DNA of 64,000 nt from Caballeronia ptereochthonis. GTDB lineage: Bacteria > Pseudomonadota > Gammaproteobacteria > Burkholderiales > Burkholderiaceae. Positions within the stretch are counted from its first letter, which is position 1, and every line of letters starts with the position of its first letter. Both the position numbers and the translations under genes were made by a program. The stretch is from contig NZ_FCOB02000010.1 in assembly GCF_001545075.1 (NCBI RefSeq), positions 155,834 through 219,833 of the forward strand, written 5' to 3'. Shown one piece after another: positions 34,085 through 43,371 of the stretch. A model generated the notes under the pieces. That model was not told where the DNA came from. It did no database searches and saw only the letters and a list, made by a program, of their open reading frames with translations.

Positions 34085-35328
34085 TGCAATTCCGCTTCCA
34101 GTAATGTTTCGTGAGCGGACCGCGACGCGTCGCGCGGCGCCGGCCGGACCTCGCGCGGCATCCGTTGCAGATAGCGCGCGTCCAGCGCGGCGACACTGCC
34201 GCAGCCCAGTAGACCGATGACCCGGTCCACTTCCGTCCTGAGAATGTCGATGGCCCGATCGACGCCCGCGCGGCCTCCGGCCGCCAGCCCCCATGTCGTC
34301 GCGCGGCCGAGCAGCACGGCGTCCGCGCCCAGCGCGATGGCTTTCACGATGTCGGTGCCCCGCCGGAAGCCGCCGTCGAGCATGATCGCAAGACGCCCCT
34401 TGGCGACATCGACCACTTCGGGCAGGACGTCCATCGCCGAGACCGCGCCGTCCAGTTGCCGGCCGCCATGATTCGACAGCACGATGCCGTCCGCCCCGAG
34501 CGACACCGCCTGCGCGGCATCATCCGGATGAAGCAGGCCCTTGACGATGAGCCGGCCCGGCCACCGGTCGCGCAACCAGCGAATGTCGTTCCACGACAGC
34601 GACGGGTCCAGCTCCTTCGCGAGCGCCGAGGCCGCGCCGCGCACGCTGTCCTGCCCCGGCGGCAGCAAGTCGCCGAGATTGGCGAAGCGCGGCATGCCCT
34701 TCGGCCACAGCACGTCCATCATCCAGCGCGGATGCGCGATGACATCGAGCGTATTGCGCCAGTTCAGCTCGAGCGGCCTCGCGTAGTTGCGCAGATCCCA
34801 CTCGCGCTTGCCGTAGATCGCGCTGTCGGTCGTGACGACGAGCGCCTCCACGCCCGCGCGTTGCGCGCGCTCGGCCAGCTTCGCGACGAAATCGCGCGTG
34901 CGGTACATGTAGACCTGCATCCACACGCGGCCGCCCGCGCGCTCGACGACACGCTCGAGCGGCACCGTCGACGCATTGCTCAGGACGAACGGAATACCCG
35001 CCGCCGCGGCCGCGCTCGCCAGCGCGATGTCGCCTTCGTGGGCAAGGAGCCCGCTGAAGCCCGTCGGCCCGATCATGAACGGCGCGGCGCTGCGCCGTCC
35101 GAACAGCTCGATGCCGATGTCGCGCTTCGACACATCGACCAGCGAGCGCGGCCGAAACGCGATATCCGCGAACACATCGCGATTGCGGCGCAGGGTGGCT
35201 TCCTCCTCCGCACCGCCCTCCACATACTCGAAGCAGAAGTTGGGCACGCGCCGCGCCGCCATGGCGCGCAGCTCCTCGATGCTATGAGCCCGGCGCGGAT
35301 CGTTGCCCGTATATAAACGGCGCTGCAC
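34081..35328 (-). CDS. FMN-dependent 2-hydroxyacid dehydrogenase (LldD/mandelate dehydrogenase type)
   Basis: The 415-residue FMN enzyme has NFCFEYVEGGAEEEAT, PFMIGPTGFSGL, VWMQVYMYR, the FMN-phosphate lysine in GRLIVKGLL, and the active-site motif LSNHGGRQLDG with catalytic His and Arg. It oxidises an L-2-hydroxy acid and passes electrons to quinone or oxygen. In this operon it could act on a hydroxy-acid breakdown product such as glycerate, lactate or tartronate (inference). It starts 12 nt after the MFS gene. Confidence 0.88.
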   Translation of the reverse strand: MQRRLYTGNDPRRAHSIEELRAMAARRVPNFCFEYVEGGAEEEATLRRNRDVFADIAFRPRSLVDVSKRDIGIELFGRRSAAPFMIGPTGFSGLLAHEGDIALASAAAAAGIPFVLSNASTVPLERVVERAGGRVWMQVYMYRTRDFVAKLAERAQRAGVEALVVTTDSAIYGKREWDLRNYARPLELNWRNTLDVIAHPRWMMDVLWPKGMPRFANLGDLLPPGQDSVRGAASALAKELDPSLSWNDIRWLRDRWPGRLIVKGLLHPDDAAQAVSLGADGIVLSNHGGRQLDGAVSAMDVLPEVVDVAKGRLAIMLDGGFRRGTDIVKAIALGADAVLLGRATTWGLAAGGRAGVDRAIDILRTEVDRVIGLLGCGSVAALDARYLQRMPREVRPAPRDASRSAHETLLEAELQ

Positions 35329-35340
35329 TTCGCTTTCTCC

Positions 35341-36636
35341 TCAGACCGGAAGCTTCTTCTGATAGTCGATCGCCAGCACGGCGAGCATCTGGACCACCGC
35401 CACCGCGACGAAGAACATCAGGGCCAGGAAGTACGAACCGGTCGTCTGCACGATGTAACCGATGAAGATCGGCACGAAAATGCCCGCGATATTGCCGACG
35501 AAGTTCATGATCCCGTTCAGCGCGCCGGCGCGGGCGCGCGTGGCGAGCATGGCCGGCGTCGCCCAGTTGCAGCCGCCGCACCAGCGCAGGAAGAACAGCG
35601 AGACGCACAACAGGCCCACGACGAGGAACGGCGCACGAACATAGGCGACGCCCAGCATCGACAGCGCGACGGCAGTCGCGCCAATGAACATCATGGTGCG
35701 ATAGACGAGGTTGGATCCCGCGCCCGCCGCTTTCCACTTGTCGGCGATCTGACCGCCGATCACTTCGCCGACGAAGCCGCAGAAGAAAATCAGGAACGTC
35801 GCGCCGCCCAGCGACTTGAGATCGAAGCCGTGGACCTTGAAGAGATAGGTCGGCAGCCAGGTCATCAGGCCGAAGAAGATCAGGTTCGTGCAGGTGTGGC
35901 TCGCGCACATGCCCCATACCGAGCGATACCCGAAGAAGCGCAGCAGCGAGCCGCCCGCCGCGACCTTGGGCTCGCGGGCATCCTCTTCGGCATGCGCCTG
36001 TTCGATGTAGGCGATCTCCGCCTCGCTGATGGACGGATGCTCGCGTGGCGTATTGCGGATGTACCACCACGCCCAGATGCCGCAGGCGATCGTGCCGACG
36101 CCCGCGACGACGAACGCCGCGCGCCACGAGCCGAACCATGCCATCAGCGTCGCGACGACGACCGCGCCGACGCCGGAGCCGAGCGCCGAGCCGGCATCGA
36201 CGATCGCCGCGCCGCGCGTCTTCTCGTGCTGGGTGAGCCACAGCGCGTTGAGCTTGCCGCCGCCCGGATAGATCGGCGCTTCGGTGATGCCCAGGCCCAG
36301 ACGCGTGAGCAGCAGCGCAAACCAGCCCGTGCAGACCGCGCCGAGTGCCTGGAATGCGCCCCAGCCGATCGTCGCCGCCGCGATCAGCGCTCGCGGCTTC
36401 AGGCGGTCGGCCAGCATGCCGGACGGCACCTGCATGAAGAGATACGTCCAGAAAAACGAGCTGAGGATGAGGCCCTGACGCTCGGGCGAGAGATCGAACT
36501 CTTGCGCGATGGACGGCATCGCGACCGAAAGCGCCGCGCGGTCGATGTAGTTGATCGATACGAGCAAAAGCAGCAGAAGAAAAATCTTCCACCGCACGCT
36601 GGTCATTCCGGCCGCCTGCACACTGGACACGCTCAT
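35341..36636 (-). CDS. MFS transporter, anion:cation symporter (GudP/ExuT-like) type
   Basis: The 431-residue protein has 12 predicted membrane helices and the ACS-family pattern INYIDRAALSVAMP in helix 1, GMLADRLKPR in the 2-3 loop and GITEAPIYPGGGK in helix 4. Family members import hexuronates, glucarate, galactarate or galactonate with protons. ATG 36636 is chosen for its AGGAGA site; the earlier codon at 36696 lacks one. It is probably the importer for this sugar-acid operon. Confidence 0.9.
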   Translation of the reverse strand: MSVSSVQAAGMTSVRWKIFLLLLLLVSINYIDRAALSVAMPSIAQEFDLSPERQGLILSSFFWTYLFMQVPSGMLADRLKPRALIAAATIGWGAFQALGAVCTGWFALLLTRLGLGITEAPIYPGGGKLNALWLTQHEKTRGAAIVDAGSALGSGVGAVVVATLMAWFGSWRAAFVVAGVGTIACGIWAWWYIRNTPREHPSISEAEIAYIEQAHAEEDAREPKVAAGGSLLRFFGYRSVWGMCASHTCTNLIFFGLMTWLPTYLFKVHGFDLKSLGGATFLIFFCGFVGEVIGGQIADKWKAAGAGSNLVYRTMMFIGATAVALSMLGVAYVRAPFLVVGLLCVSLFFLRWCGGCNWATPAMLATRARAGALNGIMNFVGNIAGIFVPIFIGYIVQTTGSYFLALMFFVAVAVVQMLAVLAIDYQKKLPV

Positions 36637-36717
36637 GTCCGGGTCTCCTGTAAGTCTTATAAAAGTAAGCCGGGCGGGCATGGCCCGCCATGACACGGTT
36701 TGCTGCAGCGTGGACGC

Positions 36718-37647
36718 CTATTGTCCCCAGCGCAGCACGATCGGATCGAGACGGCGCGCAACTTCGAGCAGGCCTTCCCGGGTCTTCGGATGCACGGGCG
36801 CGAGCGGGTGACGCACCGCGTCCGAGCGGATGACACCGCCTTCCTTCATCAGGATCTTGCAGGCCGCGAGGCCGCACTGACGGTTTTCGTAATTGATGAG
36901 CGGCAGCCACTGCTGATAGAGCGATGCCGCCTTCTCGCGCTCGCCGCTCATGTACGCATCGACGATCTTGCGGATGCCGTCGGGGTAGCCGCCGCCGGTC
37001 ATCGAACCGGTCGCGCCGGCGTCGAGATCGGGCATCAGGGTAATGGCTTCCTCGCCGTCCCAAGGACCGACGACGCTGTCGCCACCCAGTTCGATCAGCT
37101 CGCGCAGCTTCGCGGCCGCCTGCGCGGTCTCGATCTTGAAGTACGAGACGTGGTCGATCTCCCGCGCCATGCGCGCAAGGAACGGCGCCGAAAGCGGCGT
37201 GCCGGCGACCGGCGCGTCCTGAATCATGATCGGAATGCGGATCGCGTCGGACACCTTGCCGAAGAACTCGAAAATGCCCTTTTCCGTGACGCGGATCGTC
37301 GCGCCGTGGTACGGCGGCATGATCATCACCATCGCGGCGCCGGCGCTCTCGGCCGTGCGGCTGCGGCGCGCGCATACTTCAGAGCTGAAGTGCGTCGTCG
37401 TGACGATGACGGGCACGCGTCCGGCCACGTGTTCCAGCACGACGCGGATGATCGTGTCGCGCTCGTCGTCGGCGAGCACGAACTGCTCGGAGAAGTTGGC
37501 AAGAATGCACAGGCCGTTGGAGCCTGCGTCGATCATGAAGTCGACGCAACGCTTCTGACCTTCGAGGTCGAGTCGGCCTGCGTCGTCGAAGATGGTCGGG
37601 ACGACCGGGAATACGCCGCGGTAGCGGCTATCGTTCTGCATGCTCAT
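36718..37647 (-). CDS. Dihydrodipicolinate synthase (DapA)-family aldolase/dehydratase
   Basis: The 309-residue class I aldolase-fold protein has GLCILANFSEQFVL, the tyrosine of MIMPPYHG and the Schiff-base lysine in VSYFKIETAQ. Known catabolic members cleave or dehydrate 2-keto-3-deoxy sugar acids, for example 5-dehydro-4-deoxyglucarate dehydratase, which would suit the product of the dehydratase encoded just upstream. It is unlikely to be the lysine-biosynthesis enzyme in this context. Confidence 0.85.
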   Translation of the reverse strand: MSMQNDSRYRGVFPVVPTIFDDAGRLDLEGQKRCVDFMIDAGSNGLCILANFSEQFVLADDERDTIIRVVLEHVAGRVPVIVTTTHFSSEVCARRSRTAESAGAAMVMIMPPYHGATIRVTEKGIFEFFGKVSDAIRIPIMIQDAPVAGTPLSAPFLARMAREIDHVSYFKIETAQAAAKLRELIELGGDSVVGPWDGEEAITLMPDLDAGATGSMTGGGYPDGIRKIVDAYMSGEREKAASLYQQWLPLINYENRQCGLAACKILMKEGGVIRSDAVRHPLAPVHPKTREGLLEVARRLDPIVLRWGQ

Positions 37648-37693
37648 GGAGTGCGAGGAGTAAGGGTTGAATTCGGTGGACGTCGGGATGCGC

Positions 37694-39268
37694 TCAGGTG
37701 ATCGCGCCGATCTGCCAGGGCACGAACTCGTTCTGTCCGTATCCGTGCATCTCGCTGCGCGAGCGCTTGCCCGATGCCGTGTCGAGCATCAGCTGGAAGA
37801 GTTCGGCGCCCATCTGCCCGATGCTCTTCTGGCCGCTCAGGATCGGACCGCAGTTCAGGTCCATGTCTTCCTGCTGGCGGTTCCATAGCGCGTCGTTGGT
37901 CGCGATCTTCAGCGAGGGCGTCGGCGAGCAGCCGTAGGCGGATCCGCGTCCGGTCGTGAAGCAGATGAGATTCGCGCCGCCCGCGACCTGCCCCGTCGCG
38001 GAAATCGGGTCGTAGCCGGGCGTATCCATGAAGACGAGCCCCTTCGCCGTGACGCGCTGGGCGTACTCGTAGACTTCGACGAGATTCGTATTGCCCGCCT
38101 TCGCGATGCCCCCGAGCGACTTCTCCAGCACCGTCGTGAGGCCGCCCGCCTTGTTGCCCGCCGACGGATTGTTATTCATCGCCGCTCGATTGCGCGCGCA
38201 ATAGTCTTCCCACCAGTGGATGCGCGCGACGAGCTTCTCGCCGACCTCGCGGCTGACGGCGCGGCGCGTCAGCAGATGCTCGGCACCATAGATTTCCGGC
38301 GTTTCCGACAGGATCGCGGTGCCGCCGTGCGCGACGAGCAAGTCCACGGCCGCGCCAAGCGCGGGGTTCGCGGAGATGCCGGAATAGCCGTCGGAGCCGC
38401 CGCATTGCAGGCCGACGATCAGATGCGAAGCCGGCACGGGGCGGCGCTGGACGCGGTTTGCGGCCTCGAGCATCTCCTCGATGCGTTCGATGCCGTGCGC
38501 GACGGTCTTCGCCGTACCGCCCGTCTCCTGAATGTTGAAGGTCCTGAGGAACGGTGCTTCGACGAGACCTTGCGTCTCCATGATGCGCGCGATCTGGTTG
38601 GTCTCGCAGCCGAGGCCGATGACGAGCACGCCCGCGAAGTTGGGATGCGCCGCATAGCCGCCGAGCGTGCGCTGCAAGAGCGCGAGTCCTTCGCCTTCCG
38701 GATCGACGGCGCATCCCACGCCGTGCGTCAGCGCGACAACTCCGTCGATGTTCGGATACGGCGCGAGGCTTTCTGGGTTCGTATCGCGGCGGAAGTGATC
38801 GGCGATCGCCCGCGCAACCGTCGCCGAGCAGTTCACCGACGTCAAGATGCCGATGTAGTTGCGCGTCGCGACGCGTCCGTCCGCGCGAACGATGCCCTCG
38901 AAGGTCGCCGGCGTGCCCGCATGGTCGGTTGCGCGCGATGCGGCGCAGAAACCGTAGTCGCGGTCGAACTCGCCCATCGCGAGGTTATGAATGTGAACAT
39001 GCTCGCCGGCCTGAATCGCGCGGCTTGCGAATCCGATGATCTGCCCGTAGCGCCTCACGGCCTCGCCTTGCGCGATGGCGCGCGTCGCGATCTTGTGGCC
39101 CGGCGGAATCAGTCCCGAAACGGTCACGCCTTCCTCGCTCAGGCGGGCGCCACCTACGAGCTGCTCTCGCGCGATGACGACGTCGTCATCGCGATGAAGG
39201 CGAATGGTGAGGGGACGCGGCGCGGCTTCGACGAGCCCGCCGATGATGCTCTCGCTTGAGTTCTGCAT
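37694..39268 (-). CDS. UxaA-family dehydratase (galactarate/altronate dehydratase-like)
   Basis: The protein of 524 residues is close to GarD (about 523). It has an N-terminal SAF domain (about residues 16-95, TIRLHRDDDVVIARE...HVHIHNLAMGEF) and a C-terminal UxaA domain with conserved cysteines that bind iron. It dehydrates a hexarate or hexonate to a 2-keto-3-deoxy acid. It is the first gene of the operon, divergent from a LysR gene. ATG 39268 is preferred over the GTG 9 nt earlier. The leader can fold ACCCG-TTTT-CGGGT over the GGGTGA ribosome binding site. Confidence 0.87.
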   Translation of the reverse strand: MQNSSESIIGGLVEAAPRPLTIRLHRDDDVVIAREQLVGGARLSEEGVTVSGLIPPGHKIATRAIAQGEAVRRYGQIIGFASRAIQAGEHVHIHNLAMGEFDRDYGFCAASRATDHAGTPATFEGIVRADGRVATRNYIGILTSVNCSATVARAIADHFRRDTNPESLAPYPNIDGVVALTHGVGCAVDPEGEGLALLQRTLGGYAAHPNFAGVLVIGLGCETNQIARIMETQGLVEAPFLRTFNIQETGGTAKTVAHGIERIEEMLEAANRVQRRPVPASHLIVGLQCGGSDGYSGISANPALGAAVDLLVAHGGTAILSETPEIYGAEHLLTRRAVSREVGEKLVARIHWWEDYCARNRAAMNNNPSAGNKAGGLTTVLEKSLGGIAKAGNTNLVEVYEYAQRVTAKGLVFMDTPGYDPISATGQVAGGANLICFTTGRGSAYGCSPTPSLKIATNDALWNRQQEDMDLNCGPILSGQKSIGQMGAELFQLMLDTASGKRSRSEMHGYGQNEFVPWQIGAIT

Positions 39269-39383
39269 TGTGGTCACCCGAAAACGGGTCCGTGATGTTG
39301 TCTCCGGGGCTGACTATACGGTGGTGCTCCGCCGCATGTATATTGAATAGTTTCCATCCCCCGATGACTTTTTCTACTCGCTG

Positions 39384-40313
39384 ATGAACACCGTCCAGAC
39401 GCTGCTGTCGAGACTGAGAATGAAACAGCTTCAATTGCTGATCGCCCTCGACGAGCACAAGTCGCTGCACAAGGCGGCCGCCGTTCAGGCCATCACGCAA
39501 TCCGCCGCGAGCAAGGCGCTGCATGAACTGGAGACGATGTTCGAGGCCGAGCTCTTCGACCGCTCGGCGAGCGGCATGATTCCGAACCAGTATGGCCGGC
39601 GCGTGATCGAATACGCGCGGCTGCTCACGACGGACCTGACGCTGCTCTGTCAGGACATCACGGACATCAAGTCCGGCCGTGGCGGGCGACTCGCGATCGG
39701 CGCGATCATGGGGGCGATACCCGCCGTCGTCGTGCCGGCGCTGGAAGCGCTTCGCGAGAATCTGCCTAACGTGTCGGTGGAGATCGTGGAGGATACGAGC
39801 GCGCGCATGCTGTCGCAGCTTGACGACGGCCGTCTCGACCTGGTGATCGGCCGCTCGGCCGTCAGCGCGCAGCCTTCGAAGTATCGCTATGTGAAGCTGG
39901 CCGACGAGCCGCTGTCGGTGGTGATGGGCTATCGGCATTCGACGAGACCGCGCGGCAATATCGCCATACGCGACCTCGCGCACTGCCAGTGGGTCACCTA
40001 TCCGAGCAAGATGCCGCTGCGCGAACTGCTCGAACGCGAGCTGGATCTCGCCGGTCTCGACATGCCGCTGAACACCATCTCGACGGCGTCCACCTTCGTC
40101 ACGGTCGCGCTGCTGAATCAGGGCAAGGATCTGGTTTCGCTGCTACCGACCGACATCGCCGAGCTGTTCGCGCAGCACAAGATGCTCCGCATCCTGCCCG
40201 TCGACCTGCGATCGTCATCCCAGACCTTCGGTATTGTGACGCGCAAAGGCAGCGTACTTTCACCGATGGCGGAACGGTTCATCGAGTTGCTGATGGCGCG
40301 GGCAGGAAGGTAA
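39384..40313 (+). CDS. LysR-family transcriptional regulator (GbpR-like)
   Basis: This 309-residue LysR regulator has an N-terminal HTH (LLIALDEHKSLHKAAAVQAITQSAASKALHELETMFEAELFDRS) and a C-terminal periplasmic-binding-like domain with GRLAIGAIMGAIPAVV, DLVIGR and TVALLNQGKDLVSLLP. The wording resembles the GbpR/CbbR-like group that controls sugar and sugar-acid genes. It is divergent from the UxaA operon with 115 nt between starts, so it is very likely its regulator. Confidence 0.88.
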   Translation: MNTVQTLLSRLRMKQLQLLIALDEHKSLHKAAAVQAITQSAASKALHELETMFEAELFDRSASGMIPNQYGRRVIEYARLLTTDLTLLCQDITDIKSGRGGRLAIGAIMGAIPAVVVPALEALRENLPNVSVEIVEDTSARMLSQLDDGRLDLVIGRSAVSAQPSKYRYVKLADEPLSVVMGYRHSTRPRGNIAIRDLAHCQWVTYPSKMPLRELLERELDLAGLDMPLNTISTASTFVTVALLNQGKDLVSLLPTDIAELFAQHKMLRILPVDLRSSSQTFGIVTRKGSVLSPMAERFIELLMARAGR

Positions 40314-40381
40314 GGCGATGCCCTGAGCGTAACGGATCGATGCATCGGGATTGTCCGTTCTGCCGTACTGCCTCTTTCTGC

Positions 40382-40477
40382 ATTACCGCGAATGCAGTCG
40401 CGCCCGGCCCGATCGGCACTGAACTGCTGCGCTCGGCACGGCCGGGAGATATCGCACGGCTGCGGGCGGCAATCTAA
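40382..40477 (+). pseudogene. Remnant of an SDR gene (C-terminal fragment)
   Basis: The frame encodes ITANAVAPGPIGTELLRSA followed by RPGDIARLRAAI and a stop. This is the NAVAPG-GxxxTEL stretch found after the catalytic YxxxK of classical short-chain dehydrogenases. No Rossmann or catalytic part lies upstream, where the frame belongs to LysR antisense or spacer. It is read as a decayed gene end. Confidence 0.65.
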
Positions 40478-40668
40478 CGGCAGCGCAAGTACAAACATGC
40501 GTGATGCTTGCCTTCAACCGCCATGCCCAAGCGGGTTTTCACCTGATTCAACACTCGAATTCACCAAAGTACGGAACGTCCGCGGTGCACACGTTGCGCC
40601 ACCTGCCGTCGGCGAGTTCAATGGATCAGCAGACCCCGCCATCGTTCAAATCATCCCTGGAATCACGC

Positions 40669-41478
40669 ATGCAATACAAAGACTTTCAGTTCATTCTGTT
40701 CGACCGCCAGCCTGACGGCGTATTGCTCGTGACGCTCAATCGTCCGGAGGTCATGAATGCCACGAACAACAGAATGCATTGGGAACTGAGCAAGATCTGG
40801 GGAGTGGTCAACGACGATCCCACGGTCAAGGTCGTCGTGGTTACGGGTGCGGGTGACCGGGCCTTCTCCGCGGGCGGAGACCTGTCTGTCGTGGAGGAGA
40901 TGTCGAACAGTCAGGAGGCAACGCTGCGCGTGATGAAAGAGGCTTCCGACATTGTCTACAACATGCTGGCCTGCGATAAGCCCATCATCTCCGCGATCAA
41001 CGGGACGGCTGTGGGCGCGGGCCTCGTCGTGGCGCTCCTGGCGGACGTGAGCGTCATGGCGGAGGACGCACGCCTGACCGATGGACACGCTCGTCTGGGC
41101 GTGTCGGCGGGCGATCACGCCACCATCGTATGGCCGCTGCTGTGCGGCATGGCGAAGGCCAAGTATTACCTGATGACGGCCGACTTCGTCGATGGTAAGG
41201 AAGCTGAACGTATTGGCCTCGTGACTTTCTGTGCGCCACGCGCCGCAGTGCTCGCCAGGTCGCTTGCCATCGCCGCGAAGCTGGCATGCGGGAGCCAGAC
41301 CGCGATTCGCGCGACCAAGAAGTCGCTCAACAACTGGATGCGCATCGCCGGGCCTGTCTTCGACAATTCGCTCGCCATGGAGATGCTGTGCTTCCTGGGA
41401 CCGGACGTCAAGGAAGGGCTGGCTGCGCTGCGCGCCAAACGTCAGGCGGACTTCCCCTCTGCTCGGTTGCCCCGGTAG
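40669..41478 (+). CDS. Enoyl-CoA hydratase/isomerase family protein
   Basis: The 269-residue crotonase-fold protein has FSAGGDLSVV (oxyanion), AINGTAVGAGLVVALLADVSVMA and TDGHARLGVSAGDHATIVWPLL. The usual catalytic glutamate at the GxPP/GLxPG loop is replaced by a different loop, so it may be a variant hydratase or decarboxylase. ATG 40669 (MQYKDFQFIL) is chosen; an open frame extends to 40501, but that part is poor. It precedes two MmgE/PrpD genes in the same direction. Confidence 0.85.
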   Translation: MQYKDFQFILFDRQPDGVLLVTLNRPEVMNATNNRMHWELSKIWGVVNDDPTVKVVVVTGAGDRAFSAGGDLSVVEEMSNSQEATLRVMKEASDIVYNMLACDKPIISAINGTAVGAGLVVALLADVSVMAEDARLTDGHARLGVSAGDHATIVWPLLCGMAKAKYYLMTADFVDGKEAERIGLVTFCAPRAAVLARSLAIAAKLACGSQTAIRATKKSLNNWMRIAGPVFDNSLAMEMLCFLGPDVKEGLAALRAKRQADFPSARLPR

Positions 41479-41641
41479 GGAACGGACGCCGGGACCGGGC
41501 ATCCTTTGGCCTTGTACCTCAGAACGAAGACGTCATTCAATCCATGACCGAAATCGTGGTCGCTGCTCGGTTCAGGCACGGGCAAGCCACACATCAGCAC
41601 GATGGACAGACCGTGCAAAGCATAAGAATGGAGATTGAAGA

Positions 41642-43051
41642 ATGACGAAGTTTGCCCAGCAGGGGGTCGAGGACCCGATGGCTACTTTGTGCCGCATGGC
41701 GCTGCAGACCCAGTACGCCGACCTCCCGCCCGACGTGGTGCGTCACGTCAAACAAACCCTGCTCGATGCCATGGGTGTGACCATCGGCGGCTCGGCGATG
41801 GAAGGCATCGCCGCTATCGTGTCACTCGTGAAAGAGCGCGGGGGCAACCCGCAGACGCCGCTGCCGTTCTATGGCGGGCGCGTGCCTGCGAACGAAGCGG
41901 CACTCGCCATGGGTCCGATGCCGCGCGCCATGGACTGCGGCGACCTGCATGAAGAGGCCGGCCACGTCACCGAATACGTGGTGCCGACGTTGCTCGCGGC
42001 GACCGGCCTGCGGGGCAAGGTTTCGGGCAAGGAGTTTGTGGCGGCGATGGCGGTCGGTCAGGAGATTCTGGTGCGACTGGGGACCGCCTATAGAGTCATC
42101 AACCGCGCGATCAAACACCATGAATGCGGCGGTCACTACATCTTTGGCGCTGTGGCTGCGGTGGGTAAGCTGCTGGGGCTGACGCAGGAACAATTGGAAA
42201 ACGCCCAAGGCATCGCGCGCACCATGACGCAACCCAACACCATGGGCATCTACTCGCCAGCCACGCTGATGGTGCGCATGCATCACGGTCTGGTGAGCCA
42301 GGCTGCCATCACCTGTTGCCAACTGGCTCAGCGCGGCATCACGGGGCCGCGCGCAGAGGTGCTGACCGGTCCCAAGGGCTTCCTCGCTACCGCGCGCTGG
42401 GAGACCGATCCCGGGTTCATCCTCGACGCGTTGGGTGAGCGCTGGGAGCTGGAGAACATCATCACCAAGGGCTATAGCGCGTGCTACTTTTCGCATTCGT
42501 CCATCGACGCCATCCGCGAGCTGACGAAGGAACACGAGTTTGGCGCGGACGACATCGCCAGCATCCACATCGAGACCTCCACGCCCGGCTGGCGGGCCGT
42601 GTGCGAGCCGCAAGAAAAGAAGTGGAACCCCGTCACGGTCCCCGAGTGCCAGTTCAGCCTGCCCTACGTGGTGGCGATCGCCGCTTTCGACGACAAAGTG
42701 TTCCTGGAATCGTACAGCGACGAGGCGCGTGCCCGGCCCGAGGTGCGCGAGTTGATGACGCGCATCACCGCCGAGGAGAATCCTGGTGTGTCGGATTGGG
42801 GCGCGCGCCTCACCGTCAAGCTGCGTGGCGGACGTGAATTGAGGAAGGAGTGCATCTACGTGAAAGGGCATCCAAAGAATCCGTTCACCGAAGCGGAATT
42901 CATCGCCAAGTTCAAGCTCTGCGTGCCCTATTCAGCCATACCGCTGGCTCAAAAGACAGTGGACAACTTGATCAACGACATCTTGCACTTCGAGGAAGTG
43001 GATGACGTGGTTAGTGTTCTGCTCGACCCGCTGGTGCCGCCAGAGAGCTAA
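41642..43051 (+). CDS. MmgE/PrpD family protein (first of two)
   Basis: The 469-residue protein belongs to the MmgE/PrpD family, which includes 2-methylcitrate dehydratase PrpD, cis-aconitate decarboxylase and iminodisuccinate epimerase. The N-terminus has VRHVKQTLLDAMGVTIGGS; later come VVPTLLAATGLRGKVSGKEFVAAMAVGQEI and the GYSACYFSHSSIDAIREL region. ATG 41642 follows GGAGATTGAAGA. It is not the prp-locus PrpD. The tandem arrangement with a homologue 321 nt downstream suggests two related dehydration or isomerisation steps, or a heteromeric enzyme; the substrate is unknown. Confidence 0.87.
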   Translation: MTKFAQQGVEDPMATLCRMALQTQYADLPPDVVRHVKQTLLDAMGVTIGGSAMEGIAAIVSLVKERGGNPQTPLPFYGGRVPANEAALAMGPMPRAMDCGDLHEEAGHVTEYVVPTLLAATGLRGKVSGKEFVAAMAVGQEILVRLGTAYRVINRAIKHHECGGHYIFGAVAAVGKLLGLTQEQLENAQGIARTMTQPNTMGIYSPATLMVRMHHGLVSQAAITCCQLAQRGITGPRAEVLTGPKGFLATARWETDPGFILDALGERWELENIITKGYSACYFSHSSIDAIRELTKEHEFGADDIASIHIETSTPGWRAVCEPQEKKWNPVTVPECQFSLPYVVAIAAFDDKVFLESYSDEARARPEVRELMTRITAEENPGVSDWGARLTVKLRGGRELRKECIYVKGHPKNPFTEAEFIAKFKLCVPYSAIPLAQKTVDNLINDILHFEEVDDVVSVLLDPLVPPES

Positions 43052-43104
43052 TGGCGAGCGAGCCGGAATTGTCTGCTACCGAAGCAGATTCCAGCCCCTC
43101 GCCA
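43052..43104 (+). terminator. Extended stem-loop directly after the first MmgE/PrpD gene
   Basis: TGGCGAG (43052-43058) pairs with CTCGCCA (43098-43104). Inside, GGAA-TCTGCT pairs with AGCAGA-TTCC around ACCGA. It begins at the stop codon. No strong T-run follows, so it could be an attenuating or RNA-stabilising structure. The rest of the gap to 43371 (about 270 nt) holds no gene I can support. Confidence 0.5.
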
Positions 43105-43371
43105 TTGACGCGAATAGTCTTGGGAGACTGCATGAATTCGCTTGAGCAAGTCACGATGGAAAAGTGTTTCGACGCCTGGTGCCATTCTTCGTCCGTCGGA
43201 TCATGAATGAGGCCATCACGGCCACGCTGATATCGATGGCCTTGTTGCGCTCGTTGCCGCAAGCATTGCGCTATCGATGAACGGACAAAGCCGTATCTAC
43301 CGCCACGCTTGAATCGACACGCACCGGAAAATGCGAGGACCTGCCGGCATTTGACTTTCAAGGAGACAGCC

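Noticed and set aside
36718..37647. Lysine-biosynthesis dapA
   Set aside because: The operon contains a sugar-acid dehydratase, transporter and reductase, so a catabolic DapA-family role is far more likely.
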